A stretch of 54,471 bases of DNA from an uncultured Verrucomicrobiota bacterium. Lineage in GTDB: Bacteria; Verrucomicrobiota; Kiritimatiellia; SS1-B-03-39; UBA6053. Under the pieces are notes generated by a model. The model had not been told where the DNA came from. It was given only the letters and a program-made list of their open reading frames with translations, and searched no databases. The stretch spans positions 1-54,471 of the forward strand of contig CAKZLZ010000092.1 of the NCBI GenBank assembly GCA_937127435.1, read 5' to 3'. The translations under genes and the position numbers were made by a program. Positions 34,510 to 43,409 of the stretch are shown piece after piece (within the stretch, counting starts at the first letter, position 1; each line of letters begins with the position of its first letter).

Positions 34510-37500
34510 ATGATGACCGAAACATACAAGACAGATAAGAACCCCTCCGGAAAAAATAAGATAAAAACCACCTATAAGTTTTATGAACGGATACAGCATT
34601 TACTGCTGTGCATAGGAGTGACCTTCGGGATCTCCGGCACTGTGTTCGCGGATTGGGAAAGTGTCAGCATCGAAGGGGGAGGATTTGTTACAGGTATCGC
34701 CTCATCCACCACCGGCAGCGCCATTTACATACGAACCGATGTCGGCGGCGCCTATCGTTGGGATGCAACCAACGTTCAATGGTTGCCCATCACGGACACC
34801 CTGCCCGGCGACACCAACAACAATGGTCACTTATACGGCATTGGTTCGATTGCGGTTGATCCGGCAGACGAAGACCGCGTTTTTATCGCCTGCGGAAAGT
34901 ACAACTACAGCAATCCCTCGGGGATTTATGTTTGCAACGACACCAATGTCCCGGCCCCAACCTGGACGGCGATTGACAGCAGCGTGCGGGTGCGGGGGAA
35001 CGAAGGAATCCGCAACTCGGGAGAACGTCTGGTCGTGGATCCGTACAATTCGAATGTCGTCTATTTCGGCACCTACAACGTCTCCGGCATTTCCGGCTTG
35101 CGGAAATATACCTATGACACATCCTGGCAGACGGACACCCTGGCAACCCCGGCCGTTGGCGACGCAAACACCGGCATTATTTTCGTGGCCGCAGATGCCA
35201 GCGGCGGTAGTGTCAGCGACGGCACCCGAACCGTCAGCAAATACCTTTACATCGGCGTCTATAGCGCCACCGCCGGCAACGGAGGCATTTATGCGAGCAG
35301 CAATGGCGGCAGTTCATGGACCAAAGTAAACGGCGTGACTGTAGACACGCCCACCCGGGGTGAAGTAGGCAGTGACGGCACCCTTTATGTCACCAGCACA
35401 AATTCTGTGGTCAAAGTGACACGCGGTTCCACCACCGCAACGTCAGTTTCACCGGCCGGAAGCATTAAGTACAGTGCCATCGCGGTGGATCCCAATGTTG
35501 CGGGCACGGTTATGGTTGGCGAATATACAGGCTCCAACCGTATTTGGCGTTCGCTCAATAGCGGCAGCTCATGGGTCCTGATGTCGCGTGCTTATAACCG
35601 GACCGAGCCGGACGGCACCCCCTCTGTGACCGGAAACGGTAAGTTTGACCATATCTCCGATATGATGATCAATCCCGCGAACGCTGCGGAGGTATGGGCT
35701 TGTGATTATTACGGCGTTCAACGCACACAAAATATTCAGGATACCACCGCCGCTTCGGATTGGTATTATTTGCAGAGAAACCACGAAGAGATTGTGGCTT
35801 TGGATCTTACCAGTGCTCCCAGTGGTGCTCCGCTCCTCAGTGCGGTTGCCGATGTTGTCGGCTATGTGCACCATGATGTAGACGTTCGTCCGGCGAAGAA
35901 AATGAACAATCCAAGTTACATTTCCACTTCATCGCTGGATTTTTCAGAAGCAACCAGTGGAAACAATACGATCATGGCACGGGTAGGACATATCAACCAC
36001 TACACCAACAGAATTACCGATGATCAAACCGGTGGCGTCTCTATAGACGGCGGAGATACCTGGGCCAATTTCGGTCAATTGGGATATCGAGCACTTTATA
36101 ACAGCGCAACCCCCGGATGGGAAGAGTTTGAAATAGGGCCCTATTTAAAACAAAGAAAAGCTGAAGGCGCAAACACCGTCACCATCGCCATCCTTGCCCG
36201 ACAATATCAATCCACAAGTGAACGCATTTCATTTTCCTCAAAAGAAGGAGACAACCCTCCCCAGTTGTTGCTCAACGGAGCCACTTCGGCCCCTCTTACC
36301 GACGACGCGTTCTGTTTTGGGAACGGCAGCACAACCAACTACGGAAGCCGCGAGGATCTGCGCGCACAGAACTTCTACGAAAATCAGAATTATCACTTTT
36401 GGTCTTACCTCAAATTTGACCTGAGTTCCGTATCCAGCATAGATTCGGCGGTGTTGAGATTATACCGGCTGGCGGCCGCCGAAACCGGATACCTCAACAT
36501 GACTTATATCATGGCAACCCCCAACACCTCCTGGGATGAGAACACCATCACCTGGTCAAACAAACCCACGGATCTGTATGAAGGACCCAGCGGTGCCGAA
36601 AGTGGGCGCATCGCGGTTTCAGCATCCGACCCCGCCAACATGGTGTGGGTGGATAGCCGGGGATATGTCTGGTACAGCAATGATCGTGGCGTAACCTGGT
36701 CCCGGGGAAAACTGAACGGGTCCTCCCTCTCCGTCGAAAGCATGGCACTCTTTGAAACCCACAAGGTGGCGCTGGCATCCGACCGGGTAGCGGCGGACAC
36801 CTTTTATTTGTACAAAAAATCTGCCAGTTCCGGTACGATTTATCGCAGTACGGACGGAGGGGCAACCTGGTCGACTTTAACTTCTTCAGTGGGTACGGCC
36901 AACGGGTACATGATTAAAACCCTGCCCGGCGTCAATTCAGGACTCTGGTTCGTGGCCCAAAACTGGAACGATGCCAAATACTTCAAATACTGGAATGGAA
37001 GCAGTATGGTGAATGTACCCAACATTTCGAATGTAGTCGATTTCGCCTTTGGCAAAGCGGCACCGGGCAACTTCAACCCCACCGTCTATGTCCGCAAAGA
37101 GGATTTTACCTACTGGTACTCTACCGATGCCACCGCGGGATCCACTTTCACCTGGACGCAAATGAACGTATCGACGATTAACGACAAACCGAACAATATG
37201 GAAGGAGACCGTCAATCCTTTGGCCGCCTGTACGTCAGCACAGACGGCCGCGGCATCTATTACGCAGACATCGCAGGAAGTTCCGATACAACCCCGCCGT
37301 CCATACCCCAGAATCTGACCGCGATTGCCGTTTCAACCAGTCAGATTGATCTAAGCTGGGATGCATCCACAGACAATGTGGGCGTTCAAGGGTATGACAT
37401 TCTACGCAATCTGGAATTTTATGACGTGACGACCACCACGGGATACAGTGATTCGGGATTGTCACCCGACACCACATACACCTACACCGTTTCCGCTTTT

Positions 37501-38967
37501 GACGCGGCGGACAACACCTCCGCCAACAGTGCCACGGTCAGTGCGACCACCCAGGGGAACCCCAACTCAACCCTGCACGTGGAAGTGGACGGCGTTTCGA
37601 CCAGCGTGGGTGAAGCCCAGTCCTATGCCCCCCAGGACTTCCAAGGAGACTGTATCATCGACACATTAGGTGAGGCCGCAACTTTAACCGGTAACAACTG
37701 GAAACGTTTTAATCTCAGCTACACCGTAACCGCCGATACCATGCTTGAATTTACTGTAAATGGGAGTGACTGCGGTGAAATCAGCGGCATTGCCTTAGAC
37801 AATGACACCAACCCCACCTCAGGTCGGCGTGCCTTTATCTTTGGCGGCAGTGATGTAAATGCAAACTACAGCACCTGGAGCCGGAAGCTCACACCGGTTT
37901 ATGTATCAGGTTCTGGAGACCGCACCTACCAGGTTCCCGTAGGAACACATTTTACGGGGGTCGTAAATTATCTGGGCCTGATTGCTGACGATGACGCCAA
38001 TGCATCCGCAGACATCACCTTCAGCAATATTAAATTGTACGAGTATCAGGAAAGCCTGAACGTAAATATTAATGGTGTAACCACCTCCGTGGGCGAACCC
38101 TCATCCTACTCGACACAGGATAATGAAAACTCAACCTGTACCATCGGCTCTGCAGGTGAAAGTGCCATATTGGCCGGGAACGCCTGGAAACGTTTCGCAC
38201 TCAACTATACGGTCACCGCCGACACCGTTCTTGAGGTGACCGTCAACGCAAGTGATAGCGGAGAGATCTGCGGCATTGCCCTGGACAATGACAGCAATCC
38301 CACCTACGGGAGACGTGCCTTTATCTTCGGGGGGAGTGATTTAAACAACAGCAACCATGAAGCATGGAGCTGGAAGATCTCTCCGACATACAGCTCGGGC
38401 AATGTCACCTACCTCATTCCGGTGGGCAGCTACTTTACGGGTTCAGTAAGCAACCTGGGGTTCATCGCGGATGATGATGCGAATGCATCAACCAACATCA
38501 CCTTCAGTAATATCAAGTTGTACGAATCCGTCACCGCCCTTGACTTTAATTCGCATACCATCACCACCTATGATCCGAGTCAGGATAATGGCACGGCCAC
38601 GATCGAAGATTCAGGCGCGACCCTGCATTTAAGCGGAAACGCCTGGAAAAAAATCGACTTCGCCTACACCATTACCGCGGATACGGTTCTGGAGTTTGAC
38701 TACAAAAGCACAGCCGGCGGTGAAATTCACGGTATTGGATTCGATACCGACAATGCCATTAGCTCGGATAAGATATTCGAACTGCATGGCTCACAAACTT
38801 GGGGCATCCAAGACTATAAAAACTACACCGGAAGTGACTGGAAGCACTATACAATACCGGTGGGCCAATACTTCACAGGTGCAATGCTCTACATGGTGTT
38901 CGCCAATGATCACGATGTGAATACCCCGACCGCAAACGGATATTTCAAAAACGTGAAAGTGTATTAA
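34510..38967 (+). CDS. Secreted GH74-like beta-propeller protein with CBM96-like insert and binding repeats
   Basis: About 1485 residues with a long N-terminus and a signal span at about 32-53 (ending TVFA). A propeller region (about 54-915) shows GH74/BNR-type motifs: IYIRTDVGGAYRW, SSNGGSSWTK, RSLNSGSSWVL, SIDGGDTWANF, SNDRGVTWSRG and RSTDGGATWSTL. Residues about 530-690 interrupt it with a DNRLRE/CBM96-like domain whose halves appear in reversed order. Then come FN3 (about 923-1015), two modules of about 160 residues and a terminal module (about 1342-1485), matching the GH16 protein. Xyloglucanase-type activity is possible but catalytic Asp residues were not identified. The ATG at 34510 follows AGGTGAAATC. 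Sequence between 34215 and 34509 holds no gene. Confidence 0.78.
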   Translation: MMTETYKTDKNPSGKNKIKTTYKFYERIQHLLLCIGVTFGISGTVFADWESVSIEGGGFVTGIASSTTGSAIYIRTDVGGAYRWDATNVQWLPITDTLPGDTNNNGHLYGIGSIAVDPADEDRVFIACGKYNYSNPSGIYVCNDTNVPAPTWTAIDSSVRVRGNEGIRNSGERLVVDPYNSNVVYFGTYNVSGISGLRKYTYDTSWQTDTLATPAVGDANTGIIFVAADASGGSVSDGTRTVSKYLYIGVYSATAGNGGIYASSNGGSSWTKVNGVTVDTPTRGEVGSDGTLYVTSTNSVVKVTRGSTTATSVSPAGSIKYSAIAVDPNVAGTVMVGEYTGSNRIWRSLNSGSSWVLMSRAYNRTEPDGTPSVTGNGKFDHISDMMINPANAAEVWACDYYGVQRTQNIQDTTAASDWYYLQRNHEEIVALDLTSAPSGAPLLSAVADVVGYVHHDVDVRPAKKMNNPSYISTSSLDFSEATSGNNTIMARVGHINHYTNRITDDQTGGVSIDGGDTWANFGQLGYRALYNSATPGWEEFEIGPYLKQRKAEGANTVTIAILARQYQSTSERISFSSKEGDNPPQLLLNGATSAPLTDDAFCFGNGSTTNYGSREDLRAQNFYENQNYHFWSYLKFDLSSVSSIDSAVLRLYRLAAAETGYLNMTYIMATPNTSWDENTITWSNKPTDLYEGPSGAESGRIAVSASDPANMVWVDSRGYVWYSNDRGVTWSRGKLNGSSLSVESMALFETHKVALASDRVAADTFYLYKKSASSGTIYRSTDGGATWSTLTSSVGTANGYMIKTLPGVNSGLWFVAQNWNDAKYFKYWNGSSMVNVPNISNVVDFAFGKAAPGNFNPTVYVRKEDFTYWYSTDATAGSTFTWTQMNVSTINDKPNNMEGDRQSFGRLYVSTDGRGIYYADIAGSSDTTPPSIPQNLTAIAVSTSQIDLSWDASTDNVGVQGYDILRNLEFYDVTTTTGYSDSGLSPDTTYTYTVSAFDAADNTSANSATVSATTQGNPNSTLHVEVDGVSTSVGEAQSYAPQDFQGDCIIDTLGEAATLTGNNWKRFNLSYTVTADTMLEFTVNGSDCGEISGIALDNDTNPTSGRRAFIFGGSDVNANYSTWSRKLTPVYVSGSGDRTYQVPVGTHFTGVVNYLGLIADDDANASADITFSNIKLYEYQESLNVNINGVTTSVGEPSSYSTQDNENSTCTIGSAGESAILAGNAWKRFALNYTVTADTVLEVTVNASDSGEICGIALDNDSNPTYGRRAFIFGGSDLNNSNHEAWSWKISPTYSSGNVTYLIPVGSYFTGSVSNLGFIADDDANASTNITFSNIKLYESVTALDFNSHTITTYDPSQDNGTATIEDSGATLHLSGNAWKKIDFAYTITADTVLEFDYKSTAGGEIHGIGFDTDNAISSDKIFELHGSQTWGIQDYKNYTGSDWKHYTIPVGQYFTGAMLYMVFANDHDVNTPTANGYFKNVKVY

Positions 38968-38992
38968 CTCCCCTGCCGGCCAAAGACACAAA

Positions 38993-39028
38993 CCACCCGA
39001 ATGCAGCCTCCACGGCACATTCGGGTGG
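38993..39028 (+). terminator. Hairpin after the GH74-like gene
   Basis: A perfect eleven-base stem, CCACCCGAATG / CATTCGGGTGG, lies 25 bases after the stop. There is no T run, so termination is uncertain. The arm CACCCGAAT is the same as in the terminator after the GH16 gene, suggesting that the 3' flanks were duplicated with the genes. Confidence 0.55.
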
Positions 39029-39176
39029 AATGGCTTGAAAAGGAACAGCATATAAACTGCAGAAAAACACTACAGAATATCATCCCGGTGACTCCAAATT
39101 TTACCGCCATGATTTTGATCGGAATCAAAAGAATCTATGTCTCGATTTATTCGGACCCATAGAATAGAAAATTCGG

Positions 39177-39542
39177 ATGACCCCGGATGAAAAAGAAGAA
39201 TTAAAGCACTTGCTGGAAGAAGAAATCCAGGCCGCGGACCGCACCATTGAAAGACTGAAAGAAGCCAGTCAAGCGGTGGCGCCGGACAATGCATTGGGAC
39301 GCTTAACCCGCATGGAGACCATGGGGGATCAGCAAATGAGCAAAGCAAAATTGTTTAAAATGCAGGAACGGCGGGCTGAACTGCGGAAGGCACTGCGAAA
39401 CCTGCCCAACCCGCAATTCGGTTTATGTAATCTTTGCAAACAGACTCTTCCGCAAGAAAGACTACTCGCCGTGCCGGAAGCACAGCTTTGTGTTCCCTGC
39501 CTGAATCAACTGCGGACAGGTAAAAAATCTACCCGAAATTAA
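39177..39542 (+). CDS. DksA/TraR-like zinc-finger protein
   Basis: A 121-residue protein. The N-terminal 85 residues are a charged helical hairpin, and the C-terminus carries CNLCKQ...CVPC, a four-Cys zinc finger of the DksA/TraR type. DksA-like proteins enter the RNA polymerase secondary channel. The short coiled coil and the lack of a clear DxxDxA tip suggest a divergent member. It sits alone and its TAA overlaps tail to tail with the stop codon of the convergent GH28 gene. Start by ATG with no strong ribosome binding site. Confidence 0.72.
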   Translation: MTPDEKEELKHLLEEEIQAADRTIERLKEASQAVAPDNALGRLTRMETMGDQQMSKAKLFKMQERRAELRKALRNLPNPQFGLCNLCKQTLPQERLLAVPEAQLCVPCLNQLRTGKKSTRN

Positions 39543-40909
39543 ACGCAGAGAATCTGGATATTTGAATTTGACCCTTTGGTCTCCATCCATGCCGGTTCAA
39601 CTTTCCGCAGATTCAGCTCATTGATTCTCAGAGTATCCACATCTTCCACATAGAACGCGGGACGCACATCATCGGCATCCACCGCAACCGTGACTCCGTT
39701 CATAAACACGTTTTCGGCATGCTTGATGTACATGCCTACCGCCGGCAAGATACCGAACATGGTGCCCTCCGGATATTCCAAGGGCGCATCATCGACATCC
39801 GTCTTCGGCATTTCAGAAATCCCGCCTTTGGCAAACAGTCGAATGTTGCTCATATAAAGGTCTTCAATATTATATCCGGGCTGACCGGTAATCGAACAGC
39901 CGGTTTGCCCCGCGTTCCGAACCAGAATATTGGAAAGTGAAATACGTTTAATTCCTCCCACTCCCACTTCGGGTACGTCGGTAAAATAGGCACGGCCCCG
40001 TTTACCGATGCGAATGAAGATCGGCACTTCCACGCCATCCATATTGATATTGTCCACGGTAATTCCATCCACCAATCCCCCATCCACCATCTCCAAAGAC
40101 AGTCCGGAAATCCCGTTGGCCAAACCAAAATGAACGTCATCATTCCGCGAACGGGAAATTGTGATATTTGAAATCGTAATATTTTCAAAATGGGCGGTGG
40201 TTTCCGTACCCAACTTAATCGCATTGCAGTGAACGTGAATCACACAGTTTGTAATCGCCACATCTTTACAGGGTGCGGGACCCGTTGACTTGATGGTGAT
40301 GCCGTCATCATCCGTATCCCCAATCATATTATTCAAAACAAAGCGTCGGCATGAATCGATATCGATCATGTCGTTGTTTGCATTTGCATGGTTGTACACA
40401 TTGACATTCTCCACCAGCACATCTTCACAATCATTATAATGCTGCATCCACATCCCCGAATTCCGAAGCGTCAACCCGCTGACCTTCACCCTCTTGCAAC
40501 TGATGAATTGAATGTTCCGGGGCCGCATCTCAAGATCCGTCCCCTGCGTTTCAAAAGAATTCCCGCGCCCATCGATGGTTCCGCTTCCGGTAAGGGCAAT
40601 GTTCTCTGCTTTTTCGGCATAAAACAATGCACACAGGGGGCCGAGTGCCTTTTGAAATTTGTATTCAGGCATTTCGACCTGGGGATAATCCGCAATATCC
40701 GTACTCCCCAAAATGCTGGCACCATGCTCAAAGTCAATTTGCACATGATCCTTCAGAAAGACGGACCCGGTTACAAAGGTCCCGGCGGGAACCTTTACCA
40801 CCCCACCCCCCGCTTCATTTGCGGCATCCACCGCACGCTGAATGGAAACCGTATTGACCGTTTCGCCATCTGAGACCGCACCAAAATCTACAATATTATA
40901 TACACTCAT
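39539..40909 (-). CDS. GH28 polygalacturonase-like glycoside hydrolase
   Basis: About 456 residues, right-handed beta-helix GH28. It starts YNIVDFGAVSDGETVNT, the classic N-terminal block. Active-site motifs are NNDMIDIDS (for NTDGxD), DTDDDGITIKS (for GDDCIAIKS, containing the catalytic Asp pair), HCNAIKLGTET (for GHGxSIGS) and IRIGKRGR. No signal peptide is evident, so it may be cytoplasmic and act on oligosaccharides such as unsaturated or rhamnose/galacturonate-containing fragments. ATG 40909 is preferred over 40918, which has similar support. It is convergent with the zinc-finger gene. Confidence 0.85.
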   Translation of the reverse strand: MSVYNIVDFGAVSDGETVNTVSIQRAVDAANEAGGGVVKVPAGTFVTGSVFLKDHVQIDFEHGASILGSTDIADYPQVEMPEYKFQKALGPLCALFYAEKAENIALTGSGTIDGRGNSFETQGTDLEMRPRNIQFISCKRVKVSGLTLRNSGMWMQHYNDCEDVLVENVNVYNHANANNDMIDIDSCRRFVLNNMIGDTDDDGITIKSTGPAPCKDVAITNCVIHVHCNAIKLGTETTAHFENITISNITISRSRNDDVHFGLANGISGLSLEMVDGGLVDGITVDNINMDGVEVPIFIRIGKRGRAYFTDVPEVGVGGIKRISLSNILVRNAGQTGCSITGQPGYNIEDLYMSNIRLFAKGGISEMPKTDVDDAPLEYPEGTMFGILPAVGMYIKHAENVFMNGVTVAVDADDVRPAFYVEDVDTLRINELNLRKVEPAWMETKGSNSNIQILCV

Positions 40910-41195
40910 AAGAATCATCCATCATGTTAAAAATTCAGTATTTCACATGCACCTACATACACGTAAATTTTAGAGCCAACAGCAAAATCTAATTTATTTG
41001 GTATAAAAAACATAATACAATGCTCCAAAACACGGACGCTGAAAGAATATCAAATATATTTGATGGAATATCACATATCCAAAAACCTTCAATGACCTTC
41101 ATTTGCGGAACAACACACGCCCGGTAAAATCCAGAAAACAGTCTATGCTTAGATTTGGCGGCGCCCTCCAAATTTACAGGATGCGGAAAGCCCTC

Positions 41196-41495
41196 TTATT
41201 TGCAGGTACGAATCAACTCCAACAATCCCGGAAATTGATGCACGAAAGCTTCTTCCCGTATGGCATTTAGACACTTCGTTCCCTCCACCCGCGTAACGAT
41301 TAATCCCGCATCCCGCAACACCCCCATGTGATGCGAAAGCGTCGCCTTGGCCAATTCAATTGGCAATTCATTGCAAGCCAACTCCTGATGCTCCAACAAG
41401 GCACGCATAATCGCAATGCGACTGCGGTCAGAGAGTGCATGCATTGCCTTTTCCAAAGGAACGCTCTCAATTTCAGGGTGTACATAGGCTTTCAT
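41196..41495 (-). CDS. ArsR-family transcriptional regulator
   Basis: A 99-residue winged-helix protein: LSDRSRIAIMRALLEHQELACNEL, then the recognition helix region KATLSHHMGVLRDAGLI and the wing VTRVEGTKCLNAI. There is no classic metal-binding Cys motif in the helix (ELACNEL has one Cys, another is near the end in RTCK), so it may sense a thiol-reactive or organic signal. It is divergent from the ene-reductase gene, and the inverted repeats between them are likely its operator. Probably autoregulated. Confidence 0.85.
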   Translation of the reverse strand: MKAYVHPEIESVPLEKAMHALSDRSRIAIMRALLEHQELACNELPIELAKATLSHHMGVLRDAGLIVTRVEGTKCLNAIREEAFVHQFPGLLELIRTCK

Positions 41496-41513
41496 TGGAA
41501 GCTAGCTTACCCT

Positions 41514-41576
41514 TAGTTCGAACACTTACGAACTATAATTTGACAGGATTCCCTTTTCAGAGATATTACTAGTTCG
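41514..41576 (+). promoter_or_regulatory. Operator and promoter between arsR-type gene and ene-reductase
   Basis: An inverted repeat TAGTTCG (41514-41520) / CGAACTA (41529-41535) with eight bases between, and a third half-site TAGTTCG at 41570-41576. A perfect -35 TTGACA lies at 41540-41545, with TATTAC 18 bases on (41564-41569) as a weak -10. The half-sites flank or overlap the promoter, the layout expected for ArsR-type repression. Confidence 0.7.
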
Positions 41577-41606
41577 AAAATCATAGAACAACCAACCCCA
41601 TCGCAT

Positions 41607-42677
41607 ATGTCTACCCCAACCCCAGCATTATTCAGCCCTCTACAAATGGGTGCTTTAAAACTCCCCAACCGAATCATTATGGCGCCCTTGACCCGCTGCC
41701 GGGCTGACGAAGGCCGCATTCCGAATGACCTCATGGTCACGTATTACGCACAGCGCGCTTCCGCAGGTCTCATCATTTCTGAAGCCACATCGGTAGATCC
41801 CATGGGCGTTGGATATCCCGACAGCCCCGGCATCTGGTCAGAAGCACAAGTCGAAGGCTGGAAAAAAGTCACCGCCGCGGTTCACGAAAAAGGCGGGCAG
41901 ATTGTACTGCAACTTTGGCATGTCGGACGGATTTCTGATCCGGTTTATCTGGAAGGAAAACAACCGGTTGCGCCCAGTGCCATCGCTGCCAACGGACACG
42001 TCAGCCTGCTAAGACCCATGAAAAATTTTGACATCCCCCGCGCATTGGAAAGCGAAGAGATCCCCGCTGTCATCGAGGCATATCGAAAAGGGGCAGAGAA
42101 CGCCAAACGCGCAGGATTTGACGGGGTCGAACTTCACGGAGCCAACGGCTATTTACTGGACCAATTTCTGCAAGACACCTCCAACCAGCGTACAGACAAC
42201 TATGGAGGATCTATCGCCAATCGGGCACGTCTGATGCTGGAGGCCGTGGATGCCGCAATATCCGTTTGGGGCGCCTCGCGGGTGGGCCTGCATCTCTCAC
42301 CGCGGGGAGACGTCCACGACATGGGAGACAGCAACTTAAAAGACACTTTCACTTACGTGGCGGAAGCGATGAAAGAACGGAATATTGCATTTATTTTCGC
42401 CCGCGAATCCCAAGCGGAACCCCGCCTGGGTCCGGAACTTAAAAAAGTATTTGGCGGGGCGTTCATCGCCAATCAACAGTTAAGTAAAGCCCGGGCCAAC
42501 ACCTTGATCGAAAGTGGAGAAGCCGATGCCTGCGCCTGGGGGCAAAACTTTATTGCCAACCCCGACTTGGTCCGGCGCTTTGAAGAAGACCTTCCCCTGA
42601 ATCCTCCGGTTCCTGAAACCTTCTATCAGGGAAACGGAAACGAAGGCTACACCGACTACCCTTTCTATGGCAGTTAA
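41607..42677 (+). CDS. nemA: Old Yellow Enzyme family ene-reductase (NemA-like)
   Basis: A 356-residue FMN-dependent ene-reductase of normal length. Family blocks are LPNRIIMAPLTRCRA (FMN binding), QIVLQLWHVGRIS, the substrate-binding FDGVELHGANGYLLDQFL (His and Asn pair) and NQRTDNYGGSIANRARL. It reduces activated C=C bonds such as unsaturated carbonyls, nitroesters or maleimides with NAD(P)H, usually as detoxification. The divergent ArsR-type regulator suggests induction by an electrophile, analogous to NemR control of NemA, although the regulator family differs. Confidence 0.92.
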   Translation: MSTPTPALFSPLQMGALKLPNRIIMAPLTRCRADEGRIPNDLMVTYYAQRASAGLIISEATSVDPMGVGYPDSPGIWSEAQVEGWKKVTAAVHEKGGQIVLQLWHVGRISDPVYLEGKQPVAPSAIAANGHVSLLRPMKNFDIPRALESEEIPAVIEAYRKGAENAKRAGFDGVELHGANGYLLDQFLQDTSNQRTDNYGGSIANRARLMLEAVDAAISVWGASRVGLHLSPRGDVHDMGDSNLKDTFTYVAEAMKERNIAFIFARESQAEPRLGPELKKVFGGAFIANQQLSKARANTLIESGEADACAWGQNFIANPDLVRRFEEDLPLNPPVPETFYQGNGNEGYTDYPFYGS

Positions 42678-42698
42678 TTCCACAAAGGTGATAAAACC

Positions 42699-43268
42699 TC
42701 AACCGTCTATTTCCAGGTCGTAGGCGTCCAACAGTCCCGGCAATCCCGACAAAGAAAACACCGCTTTTTTCATTCGGTTTTGCTCGGGATTGATGCTGTA
42801 ATTCCAGGAGCTGCTAAACCCCACCTTTTCGAGATTGGTAAAGGAAAATATGGCGCCACTTAAATCACAGGCATCAAACAACGATCCGGTCAAATCGCAC
42901 TCGCTGAAATCCACCTCTTTTAACTCGGTCTGCTTAAATACGGTTTCGCGCAAAGATTTTTTATAAAATACCGAATGATTTAAACAGCATTCCTCAAAAG
43001 CCAGCGCCAGTCCGAAATCATTGCAGGCATCAAAGTGGAGACCCAACATTTTACATCCCCGGAAAACAGCCTCATTAAAGGAGGTGTGTTCAAGCTTCGC
43101 ATTGCTCAAATCACAATCAACGAAGCTGCAATTAAAAAACTTATATCCAGACAGATCCGCCCCTCCCAACTGGCAGTTTTTGAATACACAGGATTCATAC
43201 TCGCCCTCCATGAGAGGCTCGATACGAAAATCCTGCTGCCTGAAGGTCTGCTCTTCAATAAATTTCAT
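42699..43268 (-). CDS. Pentapeptide-repeat protein (Qnr/MfpA-like fold)
   Basis: A 189-residue pentapeptide-repeat protein. Runs of A(D/N)LxX-type units are visible: CVFKNCQLGGADLSGYKF, CSFVDCDLSNAKLEHTSF, FSECDLTGSLFDACDLSGAIF. This predicts a right-handed square beta-helix. The ending FSLSGLPGLLDAYDLEI is a C-terminal block shared by many stand-alone members near the quinolone-resistance (Qnr) and MfpA proteins, which mimic DNA and protect gyrase. It is shorter than Qnr (about 215-218 residues), so resistance cannot be assumed. It is convergent with the ene-reductase gene. Confidence 0.85.
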   Translation of the reverse strand: MKFIEEQTFRQQDFRIEPLMEGEYESCVFKNCQLGGADLSGYKFFNCSFVDCDLSNAKLEHTSFNEAVFRGCKMLGLHFDACNDFGLALAFEECCLNHSVFYKKSLRETVFKQTELKEVDFSECDLTGSLFDACDLSGAIFSFTNLEKVGFSSSWNYSINPEQNRMKKAVFSLSGLPGLLDAYDLEIDG

Positions 43269-43409
43269 AAATGCAGGGCTACCGATTCATCGAACAAATA
43301 GCATTCCTAAAATCTTAAAAATACCCCGATCTCATAGGGGCACCACAATTAAATATACTAGTACCACTCTAGTCTTGCATATACAAAGCGATCTATTAAA
43401 TAGAGATCT

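Noticed and set aside
34661..35329. 222-codon frame inside the GH74-like gene
   Set aside because: Frame-shifted shadow of the propeller gene, Pro/Thr/Ala-rich with no domain.
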